NCBI RefSeq assembly: GCF_021650935.1
Contig: NZ_CP091244.1
Location: forward strand, 2,666,001-2,730,000
From: Thiothrix winogradskyi
Lineage (GTDB): Bacteria > Pseudomonadota > Gammaproteobacteria > Thiotrichales > Thiotrichaceae
Reading direction: 5' to 3'
Length of the DNA: 64,000 bases
Under the pieces are notes generated by a model. That model worked only from the letters and a program-made list of their open reading frames with translations, was not told where the DNA came from and ran no database searches. A program made the translations under genes and the position numbers. Shown piece after piece: positions 1 through 10,373 of the stretch; the first letter of the stretch is position 1, and the number at the start of each line of letters is the position of its first letter.

Positions 1-1
1 C

Positions 2-214
2 GAAGCGACCGCCTCCAGCTTGGGTGAAAATGTTGAAAGTAAGATGGAGCACTATCAAGATCAAGCCGGTCAAAAATTGCATGACGCATACGCAGCCGGT
101 AATGCTGGCCTGAATGACGTGGGTGAGCACATTCGTAAAAACCCAGTTGCCAGTATGCTGATTGCTTTTGGCGTCGGTTATGCTATTTTCAAGGTGTTAG
201 GACAAGGCAAGTAA
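2..214 (+). CDS. YqjD/ElaB-like (DUF883) membrane-anchored protein, 5' end outside window
   Basis: The frame is open from the window edge, so the start lies upstream; the first start-like codon inside is TTG at 20. The visible part is an alpha-helical, charged stretch followed by KNPVASMLIAFGVGYAIF, one C-terminal membrane helix. This is the layout of the DUF883 family (E. coli YqjD, ElaB), tail-anchored inner-membrane proteins that bind ribosomes in stationary phase. The next gene, 4 bp downstream, is a YqjE-like protein, matching the E. coli yqjD-yqjE order. The family call rests on layout and synteny, since the N-terminal half is missing. Confidence 0.7.
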   Translation, partial: EATASSLGENVESKMEHYQDQAGQKLHDAYAAGNAGLNDVGEHIRKNPVASMLIAFGVGYAIFKVLGQGK

Positions 215-218
215 AGTC

Positions 219-500
219 GTGAAAGCCTTGACCGACATCATTATTAGCCTGTTTGAACTGGCTGAAGCCGAAGGTCGGGTGCTGCAAAGCCAAGTGTTAC
301 AGACAACCAGTCGTATTTTACTGCTGATCGTTGCCGCCTTGTTTTTCAGCCTAGCAGCCGGTCTTTTGCTGACTGCCAGCTATCAAGTGTTAAGCCTTTA
401 TTTACCGCCAGCGGGTGCTTTATTTATTGTAGGAATAATGTGCCTGCTGGTGGCAGGAGTATTGATATGGTTCGTGAAGTATACCAGCCGCCGACAGTAA
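219..500 (+). CDS. YqjE-like phage-holin-superfamily membrane protein
   Basis: A 93-residue protein starting with GTG four bases after the preceding stop. It has a short amphipathic N-terminus (ELAEAEGRVLQSQ) and two membrane helices, about residues 30-55 (ILLLIVAALFFSLAAGLLL) and 62-86, then a basic C-terminus. This is the pattern of the YqjE / putative holin family (PF07332-like), small stress-induced inner-membrane proteins of unknown mechanism. Position directly after a YqjD-like gene supports the name. Its 3' end overlaps the next small ORF by 34 bp, which implies coupled translation. Confidence 0.75.
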   Translation: MKALTDIIISLFELAEAEGRVLQSQVLQTTSRILLLIVAALFFSLAAGLLLTASYQVLSLYLPPAGALFIVGIMCLLVAGVLIWFVKYTSRRQ

Positions 501-685
501 CCGAAGCCAAACAACAATTACGCACCGCCTTTGCCAATACTGAATATTTTGGATTCATTAAAAAGCATCCCCTTGAATCAGCGGGAGCATCATTGCTGGC
601 TGGCATTTTATTTGGGAGGTTTAATAAAGGTCAGTTATCACCCGGTTTATTGGGATTGGCTGCGCAGTTATTAAAGCGCGTTTAA
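467..685 (+). CDS. Small hypothetical protein of the yqjDE-like operon
   Basis: A 72-residue ORF read from the ATG at 467; a longer form from 440 would lie inside the YqjE-like gene. The N-terminal half is soluble and polar. The second half has a helix with ASLLAGILFGRF and ends in GLAAQLLKRV, so one weak membrane segment is possible. It occupies the position of yqjK in E. coli but shows no clear similarity to YqjK. It overlaps the upstream gene by 34 bp and lies 16 bp before the AI-2E gene, so it is almost certainly part of the same operon. Function unknown. Confidence 0.6.
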   Translation: MVREVYQPPTVTEAKQQLRTAFANTEYFGFIKKHPLESAGASLLAGILFGRFNKGQLSPGLLGLAAQLLKRV

Positions 686-701
686 ACATTGGATAAATAC
701 T

Positions 702-1733
702 ATGAAAGGCAATGCTGTCAACGCCCTGAAAATTCCCGCATGGGGAATGTTCATCATCAGCATGGGCGTGGTTCTCTACCTCGCTAAATCCATTTTTATC
801 CCGATTGTATTGGCAATCATTGCCTCATTCTTGTTAGCGCCTGCCGTCAACTACCTGAAAAAATTTCGTATCCCCAGCACGGTTGGCAGTTTTCTGATAT
901 TGCTGTTGTTCTCCACTGTGATGGTCACGGCAGCCAATTATCTTGCCGATCCTGTTAGTGTTTGGGTAGAGCGTTTACCTGCCGAGCTTAGGCACATTGA
1001 AGATAAATTACTCACATTCAAAAGCTCCATCGCCAATATGCGGGAGACGACGGATAAATTTGGGGAAATAGCGGCTACCGGGAGTAACACTCCGGCACGT
1101 GAAGTCGTGGTACGTGGGCCGAACCTGCTGTACGTCCTGCTGGATAATACCCAATCCTTTTTGGTTTCAGTCGCTTCCTTTGTGATGCTGCCGTACTTCC
1201 TGTTGGCATTTGGTGATTCAACCATCAACAGCGCCAACCAGTATTGGGGCAGCAAGGAATCCAGCGCCACGGTTATCCGTATTATTCAGGCAGCCCAACA
1301 TCAGGTCGGTCGCTACTTGTTGCTGATCACTGCCATCAATATCAGCCTTGGCGTGCTGGTAGCCTTGACCATGTGGGCATTGGGTATGCCCAATCCGATT
1401 GTTTGGGGAGCATCAGCCACCATCCTCAATTACATCCCCTATGTGGGGGCAGCCATTAACCTCGTGATTATCACGCTGGTTTCCTTACTGACATTCAACC
1501 ATTTTGGCCAGATATTGCTACCGCCCCTAGCACTGGTGCTGCTGAACCTGCTCGAAGAATTTGTACTGCCCCTGTTCGTGGGCAAGCTGTTTATCATCGA
1601 CCCAATCCTGATTTTTCTGTTTATCCTGTTGCTGGGATGGTTGTGGGGCATGGCGGGTATTTTCATGGCTGTGCCGTTGTTAATGATCATGAAAATCGTA
1701 TTTGACCAAACCCAAGCAAGAGAGAGCGCATGA
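702..1733 (+). CDS. AI-2E family transporter (PerM-like membrane protein)
   Basis: A 343-residue polytopic inner-membrane protein. About seven to eight hydrophobic segments are visible: two close together at residues 10-50, one near 60-80, one near 150-170, a pair near 205-260 and the last group at 270-335. A soluble loop of about 70 residues lies between the third and fourth. The WGMAGIFMAVPLL segment near the C-terminus is typical of the AI-2E exporter (PF01594) superfamily. Members export autoinducer-2 or act as Na+/H+ antiporters, and the substrate cannot be told from sequence. The stop codon overlaps the start of the giant glucan synthase gene (ATGA at 1730-1733), so the two are translationally coupled. 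Confidence 0.85.
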   Translation: MKGNAVNALKIPAWGMFIISMGVVLYLAKSIFIPIVLAIIASFLLAPAVNYLKKFRIPSTVGSFLILLLFSTVMVTAANYLADPVSVWVERLPAELRHIEDKLLTFKSSIANMRETTDKFGEIAATGSNTPAREVVVRGPNLLYVLLDNTQSFLVSVASFVMLPYFLLAFGDSTINSANQYWGSKESSATVIRIIQAAQHQVGRYLLLITAINISLGVLVALTMWALGMPNPIVWGASATILNYIPYVGAAINLVIITLVSLLTFNHFGQILLPPLALVLLNLLEEFVLPLFVGKLFIIDPILIFLFILLLGWLWGMAGIFMAVPLLMIMKIVFDQTQARESA

Positions 1734-4700
1734 AAGAAAATCCCAAAACCTTATTAAACAATATCCGTGCATGGGGAACGCTCTCTTTCCGGGTCAATGC
1801 GGTACACGATCTTACCCAAGAAGTGCAACCCTTACGCGCAGAACTCTTCAGCGCCGACCAAATGGAACGCCACGGCAGAACGCTGGCGGATACGCACCAA
1901 CTTAGCCAAACATTTCCGCGTGATCAGCTTCTCGACCGCCTCTCCGACAACGAAGCCGTACTGGTGGAATGCGCCCGCGTATTAACCGCCACGATCAGTT
2001 CCAACCACCGCCTCACTCCAGCGGGCGAATGGTTGCTGGACAATTTCTACCTGATTGATGAGCAAATCCGCACTGCCAAACGCCATTTACCGCAAGGTTA
2101 CAGCCGCGAATTGCCGCGCCTGTCGGATGGCGCGTCCAGCGGCTTACCGCGTGTGTATGACATTGCGTTAGAAAACATTGCGCATGGCGATGGGCGCGTT
2201 GACCCCGACAGCCTCAGCCGTTTCGTCACCGCTTACCAGACCGTCACACCGTTGAAACTGGGCGAATTGTGGGCAATCCCCATTATGTTGCGCTTGGCCT
2301 TGATCGAAAACCTGCGGCGCATTGCGGCACGGATTACCACCGACAAAATTGACCAAGACCTTGCCGATACCTGGGCAAACCGGATGGTCGAAACCGCTGA
2401 AAAAGACCCCAAAAGCCTGATTCTAGTGATTGCCGACATGGCACGCTCCAACCCGCCGATGACTACGCCGTTTGTGGCGGAACTGGTGCGCCGCCTGCAA
2501 TGGCAGAGTGCCGCGCTGGGCTTACCGTTGAGTTGGATCGAGCAATTGCTGGCAGAATCACACCTGACCATTGAACACTTGGTGCAAATCGAAAGCCAGC
2601 AACAGGCGGCTGATCAAGTGTCGATTGGCAACAGCATCGGCAGCCTGCGCTTCCTTGGCTCGATGGATTGGGAAGAATTCGTCGAAAATATGAGCGTGGT
2701 CGAACGAGCCCTGTGCAACGATCCGGCTAGTGCATACGGCGAGATGACTTTTGCTACCCGCGACCGTTACCGCCACGTCGTAGAAAAAACTGCCAAATAC
2801 ACAGACTATTCTGAAGGCGAAGTCGCACAATTAGCGGTGCAACTGGCACAAACGAGCGCGGAACAGCATGGCAGTGACGACCGTACCGCACACGTTGGCT
2901 TTTACCTGATTGACGCAGGTTTGCCGCAACTCGAACAAGCGGCGCAAGTGCGGCTGCCACTGCTTACACGAGCGCATCGCTTGGTGTGCAGTTTACCCCT
3001 TCTCTCCTTTGTGGGCGGTATTACGTTGCTAACCTTGCTGTTTACCGGCGGCTTATTGTTGCAAGCCCGTGCTGAAGGCTTGCAAGGCTGGGGGCTGATA
3101 TTGCTGGGCATTCTGTTCGTAGTGGGCACAAGCTATTTGTCGGTGGCACTGGTGAATTGGCTGGCAACCTTGTTGAATACACCGTATGCACTGCCGCGCA
3201 TGGATTTTTCTGAAGGCATTCCCGCGCCATCACGTACTTTGGTCATCGTACCGACCATGCTCAGCAACGCCCCCGGCATTGAGAGCATGATGGAAGCGTT
3301 GGAAGTACGTTTCCTCGCCAATCGGGATGCACACCTGCATTTCGGTTTATTGACCGATTTTTTGGATGCACCGCTAGAAACGCAGCCAGGGGATGACGCG
3401 CTATTGCACCTCGCACAAGCAGGCATCGACCATCTAAATACCAAATATCCGGGCGAATCGGGGGACATTTTTTTCCTGTTTCACCGCCCGCGTCGCTGGA
3501 ATCCGCAAGCACAAGTGTGGATGGGCTACGAACGCAAGCGCGGCAAACTGGCGGATTTGAATGCGCTGCTACGCGGTGGTGCAAAGGACGCTTTCGCGCT
3601 GATCGTGGGCGACATCACGCCGCTTGCCGAGGTGAAATACGTGATTACGTTGGACACTGATACCCAGCTTCCACGTGACGCTGCCCGCCAGTTCGTCGGC
3701 ACGTTGGCGCATCCGCTCAACCACGCGGTCTACGACCCTGCCAAGCAGCGGGTTACACAAGGTTACGGCATCCTGCAACCTCGTGTCAGCGTGAGCCTTT
3801 CCGCCCCCAACCTGTCACGCTATGCACGCTTGTACGGCGGGGAATCAGGCATTGACCCGTACACCCGCGCCGTCTCCGACGTGTATCAGGATGTGTTCAA
3901 CGAAGGCTCGTTCATCGGCAAAGGCATTTACGACGTGGATGCGTTCGAGCAAGCATTGGGTGAGCGGTTGCCGGAAAACTGCATTCTCAGTCATGACTTG
4001 CTGGAAGGCTGTTATGCGCGGGCGGGTTTGATTAGTGATGTGCAATTGTATGAAGAATACCCCGTGCGTTACAGCGCGGATGTCAGCCGTCGGCATCGCT
4101 GGATTCGCGGCGACTGGCAATTGCTGGGCTGGTTGTTGCCCTCCGTGCCGGGAGCTGGGAAAGAACGCCAGAAAAACCCATTGTCGTGGCTGTCACGCTG
4201 GAAGATTTTCGACAATCTACGGCGCAGTCTTACCGCTGCGGCATTGACGCTGTTACTGCTGTTGGGCTGGATAGTGTTGCCAATGGCGGGTTTCTGGACG
4301 CTGGCAGTGTTGGCGATTTTGCTGATTCCGTCGGTCAGTGCGTCCTTGTTGAGTTTGGTGCGTAAACCTACCGATTTGCTGTTAAGCCAACATCTGGCGG
4401 CAGAAATGCGGGCGGCAGAAGGGCATTTTACCCAAGCCGCATTGACGCTGATTTGCTTGCCTTACGAGGCGTATTTCAGTCTGGATGCGATTATCCGCAC
4501 GCTCTGGCGGATGGCGGTTTCCAAGCAACGTCTATTGGAATGGAAGCCGTCGAGTGAAACCAGCCGTCATAGCCCGAATCTTTCTGACGCTTATCGGGCG
4601 ATGTGGATTGCGCCAGTTATTGCCCTGGTCACGGGGTTGTATCTGGTATTGGTGCGCCCTGAAGCTTTGTTGATCGCCGCACCCATCCTGTTGTTGTGGT

Positions 4701-7700
4701 GGTTAGCACCTGCGATTATTTGGTGGGTGAGTGAGCCGCTGGCACGACGTACCAGCAAGCTAACGCCTGACCAAACCGTGTTTCTAAGCAAGACTGCTCG
4801 TAAGACGTGGGCTTATTTTGAGAATTTGGTCGGGGTGCAAGATAACTGGTTGCCGCCGGATAACTATCAGGTCTACCGTGACGTAGGCGTGGCGCATCGG
4901 ACTTCGCCGACCAATATGGGGATGGCGTTGCTGGCGAATTTGGCGGCTTATGATTTTGGTTACTTGCCGCTGGGCGAGCTGATTGAACGGACGGCGAATA
5001 CTTTACGCACGATGGAGCGTCTGGAACGTTACCACGGGCATTTTTACAACTGGTATGACACGCTGTCGCTGAAGCCATTGTTGCCGATGTATGTGTCTAC
5101 GGTGGATAGCGGCAATCTGGGTGGGCATTTGCTGACCTTGCAGCCGGGGTTGCTGGCGTTGCCGGATCAGCCGATTTTGGCGGCGCGTTGGCTGGAAGGG
5201 TTGCAGGATACGTTTGGGATTGTGTTGGAAAGTACGGCGGATAAGACGCATTGGATTGCGTTGCAAACGGCGTTGAATGTTGCGGCTACCACACGCCCTA
5301 CGACGTTGGTAGCGGTGAAACATTGCCTCGAACATTTGATTGCACTTGCATCTGTCGATAACAGCGAATGGGGAGTTGCGTTGGTGCGGCAATGTCGGGC
5401 GCATTTGGATGAATTGCGTTTCCTTGTGCCGGATGGAACAGAGAATCACGTTGAAGGCATCCCGACCTTACGGGAACTGTTGTTGATTCCGGCAAGTAGT
5501 CGGTGGGCGCAGGAGCGGATTACGGCGCTCGAACAACTAGCCTTGCAAGCCAGCGAACTCGCCTGTATGCAATACGATTTCCTCTACGACAAGCCGCGCC
5601 GCTTGTTTGCGATTGGCTACAACGTGACTGAACGTCACCGCGATGCGAGTTACTACGACTTGCTGGCATCCGAAGCGCGGTTGTGCAATTTCGTGACGAT
5701 TGCGCAGGAACAAGTGCCGCAGGAAAGCTGGTTTGCCTTAGGAAGGCTGCTGATTACCACCGATGGCGAACCCACGCTGCTGTCCTGGAGCGGCTCGATG
5801 TTTGAATACCTGATGCCCTTGCTGGTCATGCCGACCTACACCAATACCCTGATCGACCAGACTTACCATGCGGTGGTGCAACGCCAGATTGCGTATGGCA
5901 AACAGCGCGGCGTGCCGTGGGGTACGTCGGAATCGGGTTATAACACCGTCGATGTGCATCTCAATTACCAATACCGTGCGTTTGGCGTGCCGGGTTTAGG
6001 GCTGAAACGCGGGTTGGCGGAAGATTTGGTGATTGCCCCGTATGCTTCGGCACTGGCGCTGATGGTTGACCCTGAAGCCGCCTGCCAAAACCTGCAACGT
6101 CTCGCCGCTGATGGTGTGGTGGGCAAGTTTGGCTTTTATGAGGCGGTTGATTACACCCCGTCACGGCAACGGCGAGGGGAAGCGCGGGTCGTTATCCAAT
6201 CCTTCATGGCGTACCATCAGGGCATGAGTTTGCTGGCGTTGGCGTATTTGCTGCTGGATCGCCCGATGCAACGGCGTTTTGCTGCCAACCCACAGTTTCA
6301 GGCGACGCTATTGCTGCTGCAAGAACGCATTCCCAAAGCCACCGCGTTCTACACGCAAGCGGCGGAAGTGGCGGAAGTATTGCTGGCTTCCAGCGAACCG
6401 CAAATCCCGATCCGCGTCCTCAAAAACCCGAATACGCTCATCCCCGAAGTGCAGTTGCTCTCCAACGGGCGTTACAACGTGATGATAACGAATGCCGGTG
6501 GCGGTTACAGCCGCTGCAAGGATTTTGCCGTGACACGCTGGCAGGAAGACAGTACCCGTGACCATTGGGGCACATTCTGCTACATCCGCGACGTAGCCAG
6601 TGGCGAGTTCTGGTCAACCGCGCATCAACCGACGCTTGCTCCGGCAGACCATTACGAAGCGATTTTCTCGGAAGGTCGTGCCGAATTCCGCCGCCGTGAC
6701 CACAATTTTGATACGCACATCGACATCGTGGTATCGCCGGAAGACGACATCGAATTGCGCCGCGTGCGTATCACCAACGATTCACCGCTGCAACGTACCA
6801 TCGAAGTCACCAGTTACGCCGAAGTCGTGCTGGCCTCGCCTGCTTCTGACACCTTGCACCCCGCGTTCAGCAAGCTGTTTGTGCAAACCGAAATCATCGA
6901 CCCGCTGCAAGCCATCCTGTGTACCCGTCGCCCTCACGCCCTCGATGAACACAGCCCCTGGCTGTTCCATTTAATGGCGGTGCATGAAGGCGATTCCAGC
7001 GGTATTTCGTATGAAACCGACCGGGCGCAATTCATCGGGCGCGGCAATACCCTCGTTGCCCCGCACGCCATGACCACCGCCGATCACCTGTCCAACAGCG
7101 TCGGCGCAGTGCTTGACCCCATCGTTGCCATCCGCCACCGCATTACGCTCGAACCCGAAGCCTCGGTGACGCTCGATATGGTCATGGGCATCGCCGATAC
7201 CCGCGAAGCCAGCCTGCAATTGGTGGAAAAATACCGTGACCGCCGCCTCGCTGACCGCGTATTCGACCTAGCCTGGACGCACAGCCAAGTGGTATTACGC
7301 CAGCTCAATGCCAGCGAAGCCGAAGCACAACTCTACGGGCGGCTTGCCAATTCGGTGATTTATTCCCACGCTTTGCTGCGGGCAGATGCCAGCACTTTGA
7401 TCAGCAATCATCGCGGGCAATCCGGCCTGTGGGCGCACGCCATTTCCGGCGACCTGCCGATTGTGTTGTTGCAAATCAAGGATCTGGACAATATCGAACT
7501 GGTGCGCCAAATGGTCAAAGCCCATGCCTACTGGCGTTTGAAAGGCTTGACGGTGGATCTGGTGATCTGGAACGAAGACCGCGAAGGCTACCGCCAATTG
7601 CTGCAAGAACAAATCATGGGGCTGATTGCGTGGGGCGTGGAAGCGCACGTCATTGACCGCCCCGGTGGTATTTTTGTACGCCATGCCGACCAGATTTCCA

Positions 7701-10270
7701 GCGAAGACCGCATCCTGATCCAGTCCGTTGCCCGCGTCATTATCACCGACAGTAAAGGTTCGCTGACCGACCAAGTGAATCGGCGCGGCTTGTTGGAGGT
7801 GCGTGTACCGCGCTTCAAACCCAGCCACTTCCCTGCCCCAACAGCCGTGGGCAGTTTGTTGCCGCGTGATGACCTGATCCTGTTCAACGGCTTGGGCGGG
7901 TTTACGGCTGACGGGCGCGAATACGTGATTACCCCGACCAACGACCAGACCACGCCTGCGCCGTGGGTCAATGTGCTGGCCAATCCCCACTTTGGCACTG
8001 TTATTTCCGAAAGCGGGCAAGCCTATACGTGGGGCGAAAATGCCCACGAATACCGATTAACCCCCTGGCATAACGATCCGGTCAGCGATTTAAGCGGCGA
8101 AGCCCTGTATTTGCGCGACGAAGACAGCGGCGAGTTCTGGTCGCCCACGCCGCTGCCATGTCCGGGAACGGGCGCGACCATCAGCCGCCACGGTTTCGGT
8201 TACAGTGTGTTTGAACACAATGAAAACGGCATTTACTCGGAACTCACCGTGTTTGTGGCGTTGGATGCGTCGGTCAAATTCTCGGTGCTGAAAGTACGCA
8301 ACGCCTCCGGGCGCACCCGCCAGCTTTCCGCCACAGGTTACGTGGAATGGGTACTGGGCGATTTGACCCCGAAATCCGCCCCACATGTGATTACCGAATG
8401 CACTGCCCCGCAAGGCGCAGTATTCGCCCGCAACGCCTACAGCATGGAGTTTGCGGAGCGGGTAGCATTCTTCGCGGTGGATGATGCGAATCGTACTGTC
8501 ACGGGCGACCGTGCCGAATTCATCGGGCGCAATGGTTCATTACGTAACCCAGCGGCACTGCAACGGGCGTACCTGTCCGGCAAAGTGGGCGCAGCACTTG
8601 ACCCGTGCGCCGCTATCCAAGTGCCGTTTGAACTGGCAGCAGGACGTGAGCGGGTGATTGTCTTCAAGCTGGGTGCAGGGCGTGATATGCACGATGCGCA
8701 AGCCTTGGTGCAACGTTTCCGTGGCGTAGCGGCGACACTCGACGCGCTCAAACAGGTACAAAATTATTGGGTGCAAACCTTGAGCACAGTGCAGGTGGAA
8801 ACGCCTGATCCTGCTGTGAATATGCTCACCAACGGCTGGCTGCTATACCAGACGCTGGGTTGCCGCTTGTGGGGACGCAGCGGTTATTACCAATCGGGCG
8901 GCGCATTCGGTTTCCGCGACCAGTTGCAGGATGTGATGGCGTTGGTTCATGCCGAACCGCACAAAGTCCGCGAACATTTGCTGCTGTGTGCGGGGCATCA
9001 GTTTGCGGAAGGCGATGTGCAACACTGGTGGCATCCGCCATCCGACCGGGGAGTGCGCACGCAATGTTCCGATGATTATTTGTGGTTGCCGCTGGTGACG
9101 TGCCGCTACATCCTGACCACGGGCGACATGGCGGTGCTGGATGAGCAACGCGGTTTCCTGAGCGGGCGAGCGGTGAGCGTCGGGGAAGATTCCTACTACG
9201 ACTTGCCGGGGCATTCGGCCGAAGTTGCCAGCCTGTACCAGCATTGTGTCCGCGCCATCCTGCACGGCTTGCGCTTTGGCGAACACGGTTTGCCGCTGAT
9301 GGGTTCGGGCGACTGGAATGACGGCATGAATCTGGTCGGTATCGAGGGCAAGGGCGAAAGCATCTGGCTGGGCTTTTTCCTGTGTGAAGTGCTAGGGCAA
9401 TTTGCCGAGCTGGCAAAACAGCGCAATGACATCCCCTTTGCCGAACGCTGCCAGCAGGAACGTTACCAATTGCACCAGAATCTGGAACGCCACGGCTGGG
9501 ATGGCGCGTGGTATCGCCGCGCCTACTTCGACGATGGCACGCCGCTGGGTTCAAGCAGCAACCCGGAATGCCAGATTGATTCGATTGCGCAAAGCTGGTC
9601 GGTACTTTCTGGCGTGGGTGCGCCCGAACGCACCGCGCAAGCAATGCAATCGCTGAATACGCATTTGGTGCGCCGCGATCATGCGCTGGTGCAGTTGTTA
9701 GACCCGCCGTTCAATACTTCCGATTTGAACCCCGGTTATATCCGGGGCTATGTGCCAGGTGTGCGCGAAAACGGTGGGCAATACACCCATGCAGCAATTT
9801 GGGCAGCGATGGCATTTGCCCGTTTGGGCGACAGCGCACATGCGTGGGAATTGCTGGGCATGATTAACCCGATCAACCACGCCACTTCCCCGCAAACCGT
9901 GGCAACGTACAAGGTTGAACCGTATGTGATTGCCGCCGACGTGTATGGCGTTGCCCCGCATACCGGACGCGGCGGCTGGACGTGGTACACCGGCTCGGCA
10001 AGCTGGATGTACCGGCTAATTACCGAATCGTTGCTGGGCTTACGGCGCGAAGGCGATAGTTTGCGCTTTGAACCGTGTTTACCGCCAGAGTGGACGGGAT
10101 TCAAAATGCTGTATCGTTATCAGGAAACGCTTTATCACATTGTGATTACGCAATTAAACACGCAGGAAGGTGACAATACCGTGACATTGGATGGCATTAA
10201 TCAGCCTAACGGTGTTATTCGCTTGCTGGATGATCACATTGAACATCACGTTACATTTAAAATAATTTAA
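1730..10270 (+). CDS. ndvB: Cyclic beta-1,2-glucan synthase (NdvB/ChvB family), 2846 aa
   Basis: This giant inner-membrane enzyme makes cyclic beta-1,2-glucan from UDP-glucose, a periplasmic osmoprotectant. After an alpha-helical N-terminus come two membrane helices (about residues 425-480). The GT84 glycosyltransferase domain follows, with ITLDTDTQLPRDA near residue 640, FNEGSFIGKGIYD near 725 and RRHRWIRGDWQ near 790. Several membrane helices lie at about 835-990. A glucoamylase-like domain contains PWGTSESGYN near 1400. Two beta-sandwich carbohydrate domains and a C-terminal GH94 phosphorylase domain (GSGDWNDGMN near 2525) follow; in the Brucella/Agrobacterium enzymes the GH94 part sets ring size. 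The length of 2846 matches Rhizobiales enzymes (about 2800-2900). The reading frame is intact throughout. ATGA overlap with the AI-2E gene places it in the yqjDE-like operon, suggesting stress or osmotic control. The start is the coupled ATG at 1730. Confidence 0.92.
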   Translation: MKENPKTLLNNIRAWGTLSFRVNAVHDLTQEVQPLRAELFSADQMERHGRTLADTHQLSQTFPRDQLLDRLSDNEAVLVECARVLTATISSNHRLTPAGEWLLDNFYLIDEQIRTAKRHLPQGYSRELPRLSDGASSGLPRVYDIALENIAHGDGRVDPDSLSRFVTAYQTVTPLKLGELWAIPIMLRLALIENLRRIAARITTDKIDQDLADTWANRMVETAEKDPKSLILVIADMARSNPPMTTPFVAELVRRLQWQSAALGLPLSWIEQLLAESHLTIEHLVQIESQQQAADQVSIGNSIGSLRFLGSMDWEEFVENMSVVERALCNDPASAYGEMTFATRDRYRHVVEKTAKYTDYSEGEVAQLAVQLAQTSAEQHGSDDRTAHVGFYLIDAGLPQLEQAAQVRLPLLTRAHRLVCSLPLLSFVGGITLLTLLFTGGLLLQARAEGLQGWGLILLGILFVVGTSYLSVALVNWLATLLNTPYALPRMDFSEGIPAPSRTLVIVPTMLSNAPGIESMMEALEVRFLANRDAHLHFGLLTDFLDAPLETQPGDDALLHLAQAGIDHLNTKYPGESGDIFFLFHRPRRWNPQAQVWMGYERKRGKLADLNALLRGGAKDAFALIVGDITPLAEVKYVITLDTDTQLPRDAARQFVGTLAHPLNHAVYDPAKQRVTQGYGILQPRVSVSLSAPNLSRYARLYGGESGIDPYTRAVSDVYQDVFNEGSFIGKGIYDVDAFEQALGERLPENCILSHDLLEGCYARAGLISDVQLYEEYPVRYSADVSRRHRWIRGDWQLLGWLLPSVPGAGKERQKNPLSWLSRWKIFDNLRRSLTAAALTLLLLLGWIVLPMAGFWTLAVLAILLIPSVSASLLSLVRKPTDLLLSQHLAAEMRAAEGHFTQAALTLICLPYEAYFSLDAIIRTLWRMAVSKQRLLEWKPSSETSRHSPNLSDAYRAMWIAPVIALVTGLYLVLVRPEALLIAAPILLLWWLAPAIIWWVSEPLARRTSKLTPDQTVFLSKTARKTWAYFENLVGVQDNWLPPDNYQVYRDVGVAHRTSPTNMGMALLANLAAYDFGYLPLGELIERTANTLRTMERLERYHGHFYNWYDTLSLKPLLPMYVSTVDSGNLGGHLLTLQPGLLALPDQPILAARWLEGLQDTFGIVLESTADKTHWIALQTALNVAATTRPTTLVAVKHCLEHLIALASVDNSEWGVALVRQCRAHLDELRFLVPDGTENHVEGIPTLRELLLIPASSRWAQERITALEQLALQASELACMQYDFLYDKPRRLFAIGYNVTERHRDASYYDLLASEARLCNFVTIAQEQVPQESWFALGRLLITTDGEPTLLSWSGSMFEYLMPLLVMPTYTNTLIDQTYHAVVQRQIAYGKQRGVPWGTSESGYNTVDVHLNYQYRAFGVPGLGLKRGLAEDLVIAPYASALALMVDPEAACQNLQRLAADGVVGKFGFYEAVDYTPSRQRRGEARVVIQSFMAYHQGMSLLALAYLLLDRPMQRRFAANPQFQATLLLLQERIPKATAFYTQAAEVAEVLLASSEPQIPIRVLKNPNTLIPEVQLLSNGRYNVMITNAGGGYSRCKDFAVTRWQEDSTRDHWGTFCYIRDVASGEFWSTAHQPTLAPADHYEAIFSEGRAEFRRRDHNFDTHIDIVVSPEDDIELRRVRITNDSPLQRTIEVTSYAEVVLASPASDTLHPAFSKLFVQTEIIDPLQAILCTRRPHALDEHSPWLFHLMAVHEGDSSGISYETDRAQFIGRGNTLVAPHAMTTADHLSNSVGAVLDPIVAIRHRITLEPEASVTLDMVMGIADTREASLQLVEKYRDRRLADRVFDLAWTHSQVVLRQLNASEAEAQLYGRLANSVIYSHALLRADASTLISNHRGQSGLWAHAISGDLPIVLLQIKDLDNIELVRQMVKAHAYWRLKGLTVDLVIWNEDREGYRQLLQEQIMGLIAWGVEAHVIDRPGGIFVRHADQISSEDRILIQSVARVIITDSKGSLTDQVNRRGLLEVRVPRFKPSHFPAPTAVGSLLPRDDLILFNGLGGFTADGREYVITPTNDQTTPAPWVNVLANPHFGTVISESGQAYTWGENAHEYRLTPWHNDPVSDLSGEALYLRDEDSGEFWSPTPLPCPGTGATISRHGFGYSVFEHNENGIYSELTVFVALDASVKFSVLKVRNASGRTRQLSATGYVEWVLGDLTPKSAPHVITECTAPQGAVFARNAYSMEFAERVAFFAVDDANRTVTGDRAEFIGRNGSLRNPAALQRAYLSGKVGAALDPCAAIQVPFELAAGRERVIVFKLGAGRDMHDAQALVQRFRGVAATLDALKQVQNYWVQTLSTVQVETPDPAVNMLTNGWLLYQTLGCRLWGRSGYYQSGGAFGFRDQLQDVMALVHAEPHKVREHLLLCAGHQFAEGDVQHWWHPPSDRGVRTQCSDDYLWLPLVTCRYILTTGDMAVLDEQRGFLSGRAVSVGEDSYYDLPGHSAEVASLYQHCVRAILHGLRFGEHGLPLMGSGDWNDGMNLVGIEGKGESIWLGFFLCEVLGQFAELAKQRNDIPFAERCQQERYQLHQNLERHGWDGAWYRRAYFDDGTPLGSSSNPECQIDSIAQSWSVLSGVGAPERTAQAMQSLNTHLVRRDHALVQLLDPPFNTSDLNPGYIRGYVPGVRENGGQYTHAAIWAAMAFARLGDSAHAWELLGMINPINHATSPQTVATYKVEPYVIAADVYGVAPHTGRGGWTWYTGSASWMYRLITESLLGLRREGDSLRFEPCLPPEWTGFKMLYRYQETLYHIVITQLNTQEGDNTVTLDGINQPNGVIRLLDDHIEHHVTFKII

Positions 10271-10373
10271 AATTATTAAGTCACTTATGGATTTAAACAA
10301 TCAGAGTTAATTTTGTTTTTTAATTGGCTCCACCATTTATATCTATTTTTGTGATTTACCTTGCCATATTAAT

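Noticed and set aside
7295..8047. 250-codon minus-strand frame inside the glucan synthase gene
   Set aside because: No recognisable domain and no ribosome-binding site; a shadow of the well-supported plus-strand gene.
8826..9644. 272-codon minus-strand frame inside the glucan synthase gene
   Set aside because: Arg/Pro/His-rich translation typical of antisense frames; the plus strand here encodes the conserved GH94 domain.
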